NCBI GenBank assembly: GCA_903832285.1
Contig: CAILAY010000082.1
Coordinates: 1 to 63,512 of the forward strand
DNA from: an uncultured beta proteobacterium
GTDB taxonomy: Bacteria; Pseudomonadota; Gammaproteobacteria; Burkholderiales; Burkholderiaceae_C
Length of the DNA: 63,512 bases
Direction: 5' to 3'
This document shows positions 1 through 7,365 of the stretch, in pieces; position 1 is the first letter of the stretch, and each line of letters starts with the position of its first letter. Position numbers and translations under genes: made by a program. A model generated the notes under the pieces. The model was given only the letters and a program-made list of their open reading frames with translations, ran no database searches and had not been told where the DNA came from.

Positions 1-1
1 C

Positions 2-235
2 ACCGAGTTCGGCCTGGCCAGTTACTTCTATAGCCGCGACATTGGCCGCATCTACCGCGTTTCCGAAGCGCTTGAGTACGGCATGGTAGGTGTTAACGTC
101 GGCATTCTGGCCACCGAACATGTGCCCTTTGGCGGAGTCAAGCAGTCAGGCCTGGGTCGGGAAGGCTCGCATTTCGGCATGGACGACTACTTGGAGATTA
201 AGTACCTGTGCATTGGAGGCATTCAAGACAATTGA
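2..235 (+). CDS. Aldehyde dehydrogenase C-terminus (succinate-semialdehyde dehydrogenase type), partial
   Basis: This is the last 77 codons of a gene that begins before the window. The translation contains [20 protein letters not shown] followed by [15 protein letters not shown], which is the C-terminal block of NAD(P)-dependent succinate-semialdehyde dehydrogenases (GabD family). These enzymes oxidise succinate semialdehyde to succinate in the cytoplasm. The catalytic Cys and Glu lie upstream and cannot be checked, so the exact aldehyde is inferred from resemblance of the C-terminus only. The stop is TGA at 233-235. About 230 bases without a recognisable gene follow. Confidence 0.75.
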   Translation, partial: TEFGLASYFYSRDIGRIYRVSEALEYGMVGVNVGILATEHVPFGGVKQSGLGREGSHFGMDDYLEIKYLCIGGIQDN

Positions 236-465
236 TTCGGCACTGCAATCGCGTTACCTTTTAGAGTTCCCGATGCCAGTTGCGCGAACGGACAGCCGGT
301 TCGAAACGTCGTAACTCTATACGCAATCACGCAGCCTAACCACGAAGGCGCCCGGCAACAAAGCATGCAGAGTCACGATCGGCTCTTACGGATCGGGGCC
401 GGGAAGTCATCCGAATTTTTTCTTTCACTAGCCTCTCGTCATTGTTCTCGCTGATCGGAGTCACA

Positions 466-705
466 TCGAATACCTTACTTGCTCGCCCTGGACCAAGGCA
501 CTTCCAGTTCGCGCAGCATTGTGTTGATCAGCGAGGCCAGATCGTCGCTTTGGCACAGCAGGAGTTGCCGCAAATCTATCCCCGACCTGGCTGGGTAGAG
601 CACAACCCTCTCGTGATATGGAAAACTCAATTGGCAACCGCGCGCGACGTGTTGGCCAAAGCCGGGCTTCGCGCCAATGACGTTCACGCCATTGGCACCA
701 CCAGC
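466..705 (+). pseudogene. Glycerol kinase N-terminal fragment, frameshifted
   Basis: Two reading frames together give the N-terminus of a FGGY-family glycerol kinase. One frame reads YLLALDQGTSSSRSIVLISE, the phosphate-binding start of the family. After a shift near base 540 the next frame reads IVALAQQELPQIYPRPGWVE and then HNPLVIW. Glycerol kinase is normally about 500 residues; only about 80 codons survive, and similarity ends near base 705, where the antisense remnant of a different gene starts. No intact product is possible. The parental gene identity is clear; whether anything is translated is unknown. Confidence 0.75.
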
Positions 706-1021
706 CGCAGGCACTTTCTTCTCCACCATTGCCAACTATCGCGTTCCAAAGGCGATCCGTTTCTGCCTGATCGTCCGTGGCAACCTGAAAAGAGAATGCT
801 TCACTGTGTCAGAAAATGGATCCGCCGTTGATTCCGAGGCACGGGATTCCCATCACGACAAACTCCACCGTCAAGACGTCACCCTGTTTGCCAGAGGGAT
901 AGTCTGCGGGTGCCCGATGGACTGCGCCCAGGGCACTGCTCGAAAACGTCTCGGCGTAGAACTTCGCGGCGTCCAATGCGGCGCCGTCCTACCAGAGACA
1001 AATAGTGTTTTTGGCGGGCCT
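705..1021 (-). pseudogene. VOC/PhnB-like (3-demethylubiquinone methyltransferase-like) gene remnant
   Basis: Read on the minus strand, one frame gives DGAALDAAKFYAETFSSSAL then GDVLTVEFVVMGIPCLGING and HSEAFSFQVATDDQAETDRL. This is the glyoxalase-fold PhnB-like family often annotated as 3-demethylubiquinone-9 3-methyltransferase. The frame is broken by TAG at 989-991, where the family has a Tyr after Trp, and by TGA at 809-811 just before HSEAF. No start codon is seen in frame at the upstream end, and the downstream end runs into the glycerol kinase fragment. It lies just downstream of an intact SRPBCC gene, a common pairing for these two families. Confidence 0.75.
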
Positions 1022-1038
1022 ATGCTGACCCGGGTTGT

Positions 1039-1542
1039 CTACCTGAACTGCAGTTGTCTCAGGTACGCATCGAGTTTTGCAAAAGTGCCCGCAAACCCTG
1101 CCTCCATTCCCGGGCGAGCAGCATCAAATGTTGCGATGCCAACATCATCGCTTTCATGCGGCTGCCAGGAGATGGCGTAAGCCGTTCCATCTGGGCTGTC
1201 TTCATACGTGGCAGTGACATGCATATACACCGGCCAGGTAGCCGCCATGGGGTGGCGGCCCTGCCCCCCCTCTTTGTTCGAGAAGCTCTGGAGATGAACA
1301 ATTCTTCGCTCAGGAACAATTTCCAGAAACTGCTGCAAACCCCACATCTGCAATCCGTTGGGACCTTCAATGCCGTAGAAGTAGCGCCCGCCCACACGGA
1401 AGTCCATGGCTGCGTGAATGGTGTGAAAGCCCTCGGGACTCAGCCAATTCTGCAAATGTTCTGCTTGGGTTTGCACCTGCCACAACAAGGCGCGTGGCGC
1501 ACGAAATTCACGCTTGATGACAAACGGCGCGATGGGTTGCAT
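1039..1542 (-). CDS. SRPBCC / AHSA1-like protein
   Basis: This 167-residue protein has the pattern of the START-like SRPBCC fold, AHSA1 (activator of Hsp90 ATPase homolog 1-like) family: an N-terminal IKREFRAPRALLWQVQTQAE strand-helix, a central DFRVGGRYFYGIEGPNG block, and a C-terminal helix GMEAGFAGTFAKLDAYLRQL. Members bind hydrophobic ligands; most have no assigned reaction. The length is normal for the family and a GGAGAG ribosome binding site precedes the ATG. The next gene downstream on the same strand is a decayed VOC-family gene, so this may be the surviving half of a former pair. Confidence 0.8.
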   Translation of the reverse strand: MQPIAPFVIKREFRAPRALLWQVQTQAEHLQNWLSPEGFHTIHAAMDFRVGGRYFYGIEGPNGLQMWGLQQFLEIVPERRIVHLQSFSNKEGGQGRHPMAATWPVYMHVTATYEDSPDGTAYAISWQPHESDDVGIATFDAARPGMEAGFAGTFAKLDAYLRQLQFR

Positions 1543-1576
1543 GAAGCTCTCCAGGAAATAGACGAATCAGGTTAGA

Positions 1577-1605
1577 TATGTACCGGGGTCGCATTTGTCT
1601 GTCAA
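1577..1605 (-). promoter_or_regulatory. Putative sigma-70 promoter of the SRPBCC gene
   Basis: On the minus strand a perfect TTGACA (1600-1605) is followed after exactly 17 bases by TACATA (1577-1582). It lies about 35 bases upstream of the SRPBCC start codon at 1542. The -35 box is consensus and the -10 box is moderate. The bases from about 1606 to 1775 hold no gene that I can recognise. Confidence 0.5.
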
Positions 1606-1775
1606 GAAGTGCGGCTCGTTAACCCTTCACTTCATGTGGAACAGACCGCGGTCGTGTGCACCCACAATCAGGCTCTCCGCGGACCCTCGATCACTCACGT
1701 TCAATGTTTCGGTTCGTCCCGCACAGGGCGTACCCAGATACGGCGCTGAATGCCTGCGTTCAACGCGCCAGGCGT

Positions 1776-2843
1776 TCAGCCGCGCTCATACCAAGCCTTT
1801 GAGTTGTTCACGATGTACACCACAAGCAGCATCACCGGCACCTCGATCAGCACGCCCACCACCGTGGCCAGCGCGGCGCCTGAGTTGAAGCCGAACAGGC
1901 TGATGGCGGCGGCGACGGCGAGTTCGAAAAAGTTGGAAGCGCCGATCAACGCGGAGGGGCACGCGATATTGTGTTTTTCGCCGAGCGCGCGGTTGAGCCA
2001 GTAGGCCAGGGCCGAATTGAAAAATACCTGGATCAGAATCGGCACCGCCAGCAGCGCGATCACCAGCGGCTGCTGGATGATCGCTTTGCCCTGAAACGCA
2101 AACAGCAGTACCAGCGTGGCCAGCAGCGCGCTGATGGACCAGGGCCCGATTTTCGCCATGGCCGCGTCGAATGCGCCCTGCCCCTTGGCCAACAGAAACT
2201 TGCGCCACAGTTGCGCCAATAGAACCGGGATCACGATGTAGAGCATGACCGACGTGACGAGCGTGTCCCAGGGCACGGTGATGGCCGAGAGCCCCAACAA
2301 AAACGCCACCAGCGGCGCAAAGGCGACCACCATGATGCTGTCGTTCAGTGCCACCTGCGACAACGTGAACAGCGGGTCGCCACCAGTGAGTCGGCTCCAG
2401 ACAAACACCATCGCCGTGCAGGGCGCAGCGGCCAGCAGGATCAGTCCTGCCACATAGCTGTCCAACTGGTCTGCGGGCAACAGCGGCGCAAACCAATGGC
2501 GGATGAAGAGCCAACCCAGCAAGGCCATGCTGAAGGGCTTGACCAGCCAGTTGACGAAGAGCGTGACGCCTATGCCCTTGAGGTGCTGGCGCACCTCATG
2601 CAGGGCGCCAAAGTCAACCTTCACCAGCATCGGAATGATCATGACCCAGATCAGCAGACCCACCGGCAGATTGACTTTTGCGACTTCCATGCGACCGATG
2701 GACTGGAACGCGCCGGGTGCAATCTGACCCAGCACGATGCCAACCACGATGCACAGAAATACCCAGAGCGTGAGGTAGCGCTCGAACACGCTCATGGGCG
2801 CGTTCTTCTCCTGGCTTGTTGTGATTTTGGTTGCTGCATTCAT
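1776..2843 (-). CDS. acr3: ACR3-family arsenite efflux transporter
   Basis: This 355-residue polytopic inner-membrane protein pumps As(III) out of the cell. About ten hydrophobic segments are visible. The ACR3 signature is present: the conserved cysteine in AAAPCTAMVFVWSRLTGGDP in the fourth segment, and the membrane glutamate in VLIEVPVMLL near the C-terminus. Length is normal for ACR3. It is the last gene of the arsenic operon and starts 4 bases after the arsC stop, so the two are translationally coupled. Some annotations call ACR3 arsB, but it is unrelated to the true ArsB family. Confidence 0.93.
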   Translation of the reverse strand: MNAATKITTSQEKNAPMSVFERYLTLWVFLCIVVGIVLGQIAPGAFQSIGRMEVAKVNLPVGLLIWVMIIPMLVKVDFGALHEVRQHLKGIGVTLFVNWLVKPFSMALLGWLFIRHWFAPLLPADQLDSYVAGLILLAAAPCTAMVFVWSRLTGGDPLFTLSQVALNDSIMVVAFAPLVAFLLGLSAITVPWDTLVTSVMLYIVIPVLLAQLWRKFLLAKGQGAFDAAMAKIGPWSISALLATLVLLFAFQGKAIIQQPLVIALLAVPILIQVFFNSALAYWLNRALGEKHNIACPSALIGASNFFELAVAAAISLFGFNSGAALATVVGVLIEVPVMLLVVYIVNNSKAWYERG

Positions 2844-2847
2844 ACGT

Positions 2848-3354
2848 CTATCCCTGAGCCAGCTCGCGCGCGGTGCTTTGCAGCAAGGTCTTTTCCAGCT
2901 TCGCTGCGGGCAGGCTGATCAGCAGTTCCAACCGACGCCTGAGAGCATGCAGGGTCTGTCGAAACGCCTCCAGTTTTTGTGCGTCGCTGCCATCGCCGGC
3001 GGAGGGGTCGGCGTAGCCCCAGTGCGCCGTGGCGGGCTGGCCTGGCCAGTAGGGACAGACCTCACCCGCGGCGTTGTTGCAGACGGTGATCACCAGGTCC
3101 ATGTGCGGTGCGTTGGGGTCCGCGAATTCATCCCAGTTCTTGCTGCGCAGGCCGGCTGTGGAGATGCCGGCGCTCGCCAGCACCTGCAAACCCAAAGGGT
3201 TGGGTTGCTGGTGTTCGCGCGGACTGCTGCCGGCCGAATAGGCCTGAAAGCGGCCGTGGCCAATGTGGTTGAGGATGGCTTCGGCCAGGATGCTGCGCGC
3301 CGAATTGTGGGTGCACAGGAACAGCACGTTCAAGGGATGCGGTGTGGATGTCAT
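2848..3354 (-). CDS. arsC: Arsenate reductase, low-molecular-weight phosphatase type
   Basis: A cytoplasmic reductase that converts As(V) to As(III) for export by the ACR3 pump encoded next. The 168-residue protein opens with the phosphatase-like loop LFLCTHNSARS, with the nucleophilic Cys at residue 14. Further cysteines lie in VITVCNNAAGEVCPYWPG, matching the cysteine relay of this class, and a DPSAGDG segment follows. This is the thioredoxin- or glutaredoxin-coupled class, distinct from the E. coli plasmid ArsC. It lies between the ATP-grasp gene, 42 bases upstream, and ACR3. Confidence 0.93.
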   Translation of the reverse strand: MTSTPHPLNVLFLCTHNSARSILAEAILNHIGHGRFQAYSAGSSPREHQQPNPLGLQVLASAGISTAGLRSKNWDEFADPNAPHMDLVITVCNNAAGEVCPYWPGQPATAHWGYADPSAGDGSDAQKLEAFRQTLHALRRRLELLISLPAAKLEKTLLQSTARELAQG

Positions 3355-3396
3355 GGGGAATTCAGGGATGGGTTGAGGGACGGCTTAGGGGATGGT

Positions 3397-4734
3397 TCAG
3401 GGGTCGCAGCTTGCGGGTGTTTCGGACGCGTTTGACAGGTCGGCGGCAGGCAGCACCACGACCGGAGAGAAGCCGCCTCCGGCAGTTCGGAAATTGGTGG
3501 TCTGCCCGGTCCATGTTCTTGCTGCCAGCAACTGGATCTGGCCCTGGTAGGTGTAGGCGCGAATGTCCAGCTTGAGCCGCTTCGGCTGACCGTCCACCTC
3601 CACCAGGCGCTCGCTCGGCAGCACCAGTTCCTGGGCAATGAAGCCGCCACGAATGATTTCGCTCCAGACACCGCGGGTAAGTTTGTCGCCCCGATAAGCG
3701 GCCTTGCCACCGTACCCCGCCACTGGCTTGAAGAACAGCCGGCGTCGCCGCGACCACAGGTCCTCGGCACGTTCCGGCGAGACCAGTTCGGTATGCGGAA
3801 TGGCTGCCTGAAGCAGGCGAATGTCGCGCTCCGAAACTCGCCAGGACGCCAGCAGCGACGGGTCGCCCAACGTGATCAGGTTGCGTTTGTCGGCATAGAG
3901 GGCATGGGCGCGCGGATGCGGTGTCAGCACCACGGCGTCGTGCAGATACGCATCGTGCAAGGCAGCGTGGTCGGGCCCGGAAAAATCGAAATCGGTCAGG
4001 CGGTTGTAGATCAGATCGACGGATTGATCAGCACCCAGCTTGGGGTGCCAAAGGCGGCCATCATGGAAGATCAGTGCGCGCGCGTCGGCCACGACCGCCG
4101 TGATGCCGTGGTTCATGAACAGTTGCCGCGCCAGCGCGAATTCCGGCGCCAAGTATTGGGTCTCGGGTGCGTCGTCCACGATCAGGATCGTGCGCAGCGG
4201 CGTGGCCCCGCGCTGCGCCTGCCATTCGGCCACGAACATGTCCCGCAACACCTGGTCCAGACCGAGCAGGTTGGAGCTGGAGTCGACCAGCGCTTGCATC
4301 GAACCACAGCAGGCTCGGTGCGCGCGAGCCAGTGCGGCGTTGAGAAAGGCGCCGCCCGCATTGGTGTTGATTTCAATCAGCCGCGGACCGTCCGCACCCA
4401 TGTGGAAGTCGAAGCCCATGAAGACGCCGTGCGCTGCGACTGCGTGGCGCGCGATATCGGCGGCTTGCGTGAGCACATGGTTCTGGTACAGCGGCAGTGC
4501 GATGACGCGCTCGATGGCGGCCACCGTGTCGGCCAGAGCATCCCGCATGCGCGCATCCAGGAACACCGCCGTTTCGGAGAAGAGGTGAGGATGGCTTGTG
4601 GCGAGCCCCTGCACCATGCCCGTGAGGCTGGGCGCCGCTTCCAGTTGCTCGCGCAGGCGATCCGGATTCAGTGTCTTGCACATGCAGCCCAGGTTCAGGC
4701 TGTCGGCCAGACTGACGGCGCTGCTTGTGTCCAT
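3397..4734 (-). CDS. ATP-grasp-like protein of the arsenic operon, function unknown
   Basis: A 445-residue soluble protein. GFDFHMGADGPRLIEINTNA looks like the metal and ATP-binding strand of an ATP-grasp fold (D...E.N.N). LFFKPVAGYGGKAAYRGDKL looks like the lysine/glycine-rich loop of the same fold, and FIAQELVLPSERL and LKLDIRAYTY follow. The order of these blocks suggests a circularly permuted ATP-grasp enzyme, a ligase that joins a carboxylate to an amine or thiol. A CMC motif lies near residue 18. It sits inside the ars operon, and its ATG overlaps the arsA stop (TGATG). The substrate is unknown; a role with thiols or arsenic conjugates is only an inference from context. A GTG three bases earlier is an alternative start. 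Confidence 0.6.
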   Translation of the reverse strand: MDTSSAVSLADSLNLGCMCKTLNPDRLREQLEAAPSLTGMVQGLATSHPHLFSETAVFLDARMRDALADTVAAIERVIALPLYQNHVLTQAADIARHAVAAHGVFMGFDFHMGADGPRLIEINTNAGGAFLNAALARAHRACCGSMQALVDSSSNLLGLDQVLRDMFVAEWQAQRGATPLRTILIVDDAPETQYLAPEFALARQLFMNHGITAVVADARALIFHDGRLWHPKLGADQSVDLIYNRLTDFDFSGPDHAALHDAYLHDAVVLTPHPRAHALYADKRNLITLGDPSLLASWRVSERDIRLLQAAIPHTELVSPERAEDLWSRRRRLFFKPVAGYGGKAAYRGDKLTRGVWSEIIRGGFIAQELVLPSERLVEVDGQPKRLKLDIRAYTYQGQIQLLAARTWTGQTTNFRTAGGGFSPVVVLPAADLSNASETPASCDP

Positions 4735-6512
4735 CACGGCTTGGCCTTGATCGGTTCACGTCTGCCCGCCAGTTGCAGCAGGCGATCCACGCCCACGGGT
4801 TCGTGCCGCAGCAACGGAACGACGGCGTAGCGGCGGGCGTGCTGAGTGACGACAGACTCGATTTCGCGCAGCTCGTTTTGCGCACGCCGACGCAGCAGCG
4901 GTGAAGTCACGGTGGTGGCCGCGACGCTGTTGTTGATGATCCAGGCCCAGGGCTCAATGCCGGCACGCCGCAGGTCGGTCTGCAGGTTGGCAGCCTCCAG
5001 CACCGGCGTAGTTTCGGCCAGGGTGACCAGCAACACCTTGGTCTGCTGCGAGTCCTGCAACTGCATCATGGGTGTGGTGAAATGCGCCCCCTTGTTCACC
5101 AGCTGGCGCACCACGTCGCGGTGGTAGGCACCGGTGGCATCCAGCAGCAGCAATGTGTGGCCCGTGGGCGCCGTGTCCATCACGACAAATTTCGTTCCCG
5201 CCTCGCGTATGACGCGCGAGAAAGCCTGGAACACGGCGATTTCCTCGGTGCAGGGCGAGCGCAGATCTTCTTCGAGCAGGGCACGACCAGCGGCGTCCAG
5301 CTCGGCGCCCTTGGCGAGCAGAACCTGTTCGCGGTAACGCTCGGTGACCTCGTGCGGATCGATCCGGCTGACCGTGAGGCCTGGCATCGTGCCGTGCAAA
5401 GTCTCCGTCAAATGAGCCGCCGGATCCGAGGTGGTCAGATGCACGCTCAGGCCGCGATGCGCCAGTTCCACCGCCACAGCTGCGGCCAATGTGGTCTTGC
5501 CCACGCCGCCCTTGCCCATCAGCATCACCAGGCCGTGGCCGGTGTCAGCGATCTCATCCACCAGCAGCGACAGGCTCGGCGCCGCTATCGTGGGCTGATC
5601 AGCCGTCGCCTCAGATTTGATCGAGGTCGCAGGCACGAGCAATTGACGCAACGCATCCAGTCCCACCAGGTTGAAGGGCTTGAGCTCTATCGCATCGGTC
5701 GGCAATTTGGTCAACGCAGTCGGCATCGCCGCCATGGCCTCCTGCTCGCGCTGGCAGATGGCCTCGGCCAGTGGGTCTGCGCCCACTTCATTTTTTGGAA
5801 ACAGGCCATTGATTACCAGATATTGTTGCGACAGTCCGATGGCTGCGAGTTCGGTATGGGTGCGCGCCGCTTCACGCAATGAGGCCTGCTGCGCTCTGGT
5901 GACCAGCACCAGGCGCGTGAGCGCCGGATCGGCCAGCGCATTGACGGCGGCGCTGTATTGGCTGCGATGCTTTTCAAGACCGGCCAGTGGGCCAAGGCAC
6001 GATGCGTCGCCCTTGCCCGCCTCAAGAAAGCCGCTCCAGGCACCGGGGAGCTGCAACAGCCGAATGGTGTGACCGGTGGGCGCGGTGTCGAAAATGACGT
6101 GCTCGTAATCCTGCGTCAGCGCGGCATCGGTGAGCAGGGCCGTGAACTCGTCAAAGGCCGCAATCTCGGTGGTGCAGGCGCCCGAGAGTTGTTCCTCGAT
6201 GCCTTTGACCACCGCGTCCGGAAGCACGCCGCGTACCGGTGCGATGAGTCGATCGCGATACGCTTGTGCCGCAGCCTGCGGGTCAATTTCCAGCGCACTG
6301 AGCCTGGGCACGGCCGTGATCGCGGTGACGTGGTGGCCGATCGCAACCCCGAAAACCTGGCCCACGTTGGACGCCGGGTCGGTGCTCACCAGCAGCACGC
6401 GCTGCCCTTCGGCGGCGAGTTGCATCGCCGTGGCGCAGGCGATCGAGGTCTTGCCAACCCCGCCCTTTCCCGTGAAGAAAAGAAAGCGGGGTGCTTGATC
6501 GAGGAACTTCAT
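4734..6512 (-). CDS. arsA: Arsenite-stimulated ATPase ArsA
   Basis: The pump-driving ATPase of arsenite efflux. The 592-residue protein has two tandem homologous halves. Each has a deviant Walker A loop, FFTGKGGVGKTSIACA near residue 15 and MLMGKGGVGKTTLAAA near residue 330. Each also has the DTAPTGHT signature. Cysteines expected for the metalloid site are present in SGACTTEIAAF and SPCTEEIAVF. ArsA classically pairs with ArsB, but ArsA with ACR3 occurs widely and the order here supports it. It starts 11 bases after arsD, which delivers arsenite to it. Length matches the double-domain type. Confidence 0.95.
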   Translation of the reverse strand: MKFLDQAPRFLFFTGKGGVGKTSIACATAMQLAAEGQRVLLVSTDPASNVGQVFGVAIGHHVTAITAVPRLSALEIDPQAAAQAYRDRLIAPVRGVLPDAVVKGIEEQLSGACTTEIAAFDEFTALLTDAALTQDYEHVIFDTAPTGHTIRLLQLPGAWSGFLEAGKGDASCLGPLAGLEKHRSQYSAAVNALADPALTRLVLVTRAQQASLREAARTHTELAAIGLSQQYLVINGLFPKNEVGADPLAEAICQREQEAMAAMPTALTKLPTDAIELKPFNLVGLDALRQLLVPATSIKSEATADQPTIAAPSLSLLVDEIADTGHGLVMLMGKGGVGKTTLAAAVAVELAHRGLSVHLTTSDPAAHLTETLHGTMPGLTVSRIDPHEVTERYREQVLLAKGAELDAAGRALLEEDLRSPCTEEIAVFQAFSRVIREAGTKFVVMDTAPTGHTLLLLDATGAYHRDVVRQLVNKGAHFTTPMMQLQDSQQTKVLLVTLAETTPVLEAANLQTDLRRAGIEPWAWIINNSVAATTVTSPLLRRRAQNELREIESVVTQHARRYAVVPLLRHEPVGVDRLLQLAGRREPIKAKP

Positions 6513-6523
6513 GGCGCGCGCGC

Positions 6524-6886
6524 TCAGCAGCAGTTACCGCCGGAGCAGCACTTGCCTGTGGTGTTCTTTTGTTCGGCCGGTTGGGCCACACCAGCCCAAC
6601 GCGCCAGGTCGTCGCGGCTCGGATAGCGACCGGCCAAAGCCACCTCGCCATCCACCAGGATCACGGGCAGCGCGGATTCACCGCTGCGCTCCAGCAAGCC
6701 TTTCACGATCGCGTTTTCGACAAAGGCCATGGGTTGTTGGGCCAGGTTGAAGCGCTCGATGGCAATGCCGTTCTGCCTGGCCCAGTCCACATCTGCAGAA
6801 AAACTGACCAACTGTTGATCGACGTCCGTACCGCAAACGCCGCTGCTGCAACACATGGCAGGATCGAACACTTGAATGGATTTCAT
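6524..6886 (-). CDS. arsD: Arsenite metallochaperone ArsD
   Basis: A small cytoplasmic protein that hands As(III) to ArsA and can act as a weak repressor. From the chosen ATG the protein is 120 residues and begins MKSIQVFDPAMCCSSGVCG, which holds the Cys-Cys...Cys arsenite site. It ends with two vicinal pairs, KCCSGGNCC, also seen in some long ArsD proteins. An upstream in-frame start would add 17 residues unlike the family, so it was rejected. The gene lies 31 bases after arsR and 11 before arsA. Confidence 0.92.
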   Translation of the reverse strand: MKSIQVFDPAMCCSSGVCGTDVDQQLVSFSADVDWARQNGIAIERFNLAQQPMAFVENAIVKGLLERSGESALPVILVDGEVALAGRYPSRDDLARWAGVAQPAEQKNTTGKCCSGGNCC

Positions 6887-6917
6887 GGAAGCTCCTTGGT
6901 GAAAACAGAAAAGATGT

Positions 6918-7295
6918 TCAGGCCTTGGCCGCGCCACGTTTCTTCACGGTCTTGGCGCTTGCAGGGGGAGCGCATCCCGTGCCAACCCTCAGTTCAACGC
7001 ATTTTTCCGGCTGCGCCGAGCAGCACTCGGCCGTGAGGTAGTCGATCAGTTCTGCAATCAATGCGATGTTGGCGCGATAGCGCTGAAAACGCCCCTCCTG
7101 CTCCACCGCGATCAGGCCCGCCTGCGTCAGGGCTTTCAGGTGGAACGACAGGTTGGTCGCTGGCAAGTTCAACGTGGCCGCGATCTCGCCCGCCACCAGC
7201 CCCGTCGGCCCCTGCTTCACCAGTAGCCGGAAGACGTCGAGGCGCACGCCCGATGCCAGCGATTCGAAGACGGTTGTGGCGATGGTTTTTTCCAT
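6918..7295 (-). CDS. arsR: ArsR/SmtB-family arsenic-responsive repressor
   Basis: A 125-residue winged-helix repressor that would leave its operator when As(III) binds. The helix-turn-helix is around residues 34-60 (AGEIAATLNLPATNLSFHLK). The ELCVCDL metal site of the E. coli type is absent. Instead a cysteine set near the C-terminus, TAECCSAQPEKC (Cys91, 92 and 99), resembles the C-terminal As(III) site described for Acidithiobacillus ferrooxidans ArsR. It is the first gene of the operon, and an inverted repeat starts directly at its start codon. Confidence 0.92.
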   Translation of the reverse strand: MEKTIATTVFESLASGVRLDVFRLLVKQGPTGLVAGEIAATLNLPATNLSFHLKALTQAGLIAVEQEGRFQRYRANIALIAELIDYLTAECCSAQPEKCVELRVGTGCAPPASAKTVKKRGAAKA

Positions 7296-7323
7296 ATTTC
7301 AATCATACAACAATTATTGAAAT
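7296..7323 (-). promoter_or_regulatory. ars operator and promoter
   Basis: A perfect inverted repeat, ATTTCAAT (7296-7303) and ATTGAAAT (7316-7323), is separated by 12 bases and abuts the arsR start codon. On the minus strand a -10-like TATGAT (7302-7307) lies inside it. A start seven bases beyond this box would fall on the A of the arsR ATG at 7295, so the message may be leaderless. ArsR binding here would block polymerase. The -35 box is weak. Confidence 0.65.
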
Positions 7324-7365
7324 AATGTTGAGCCGAGCGCTGACCAAGCGCAAGTCGGACCGCTC

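Noticed and set aside
442..831. A 129-residue plus-strand gene
   Set aside because: Its middle is a piece of glycerol kinase and its ends come from frameshift and from antisense reading of a VOC gene; it is a pseudogene fragment.
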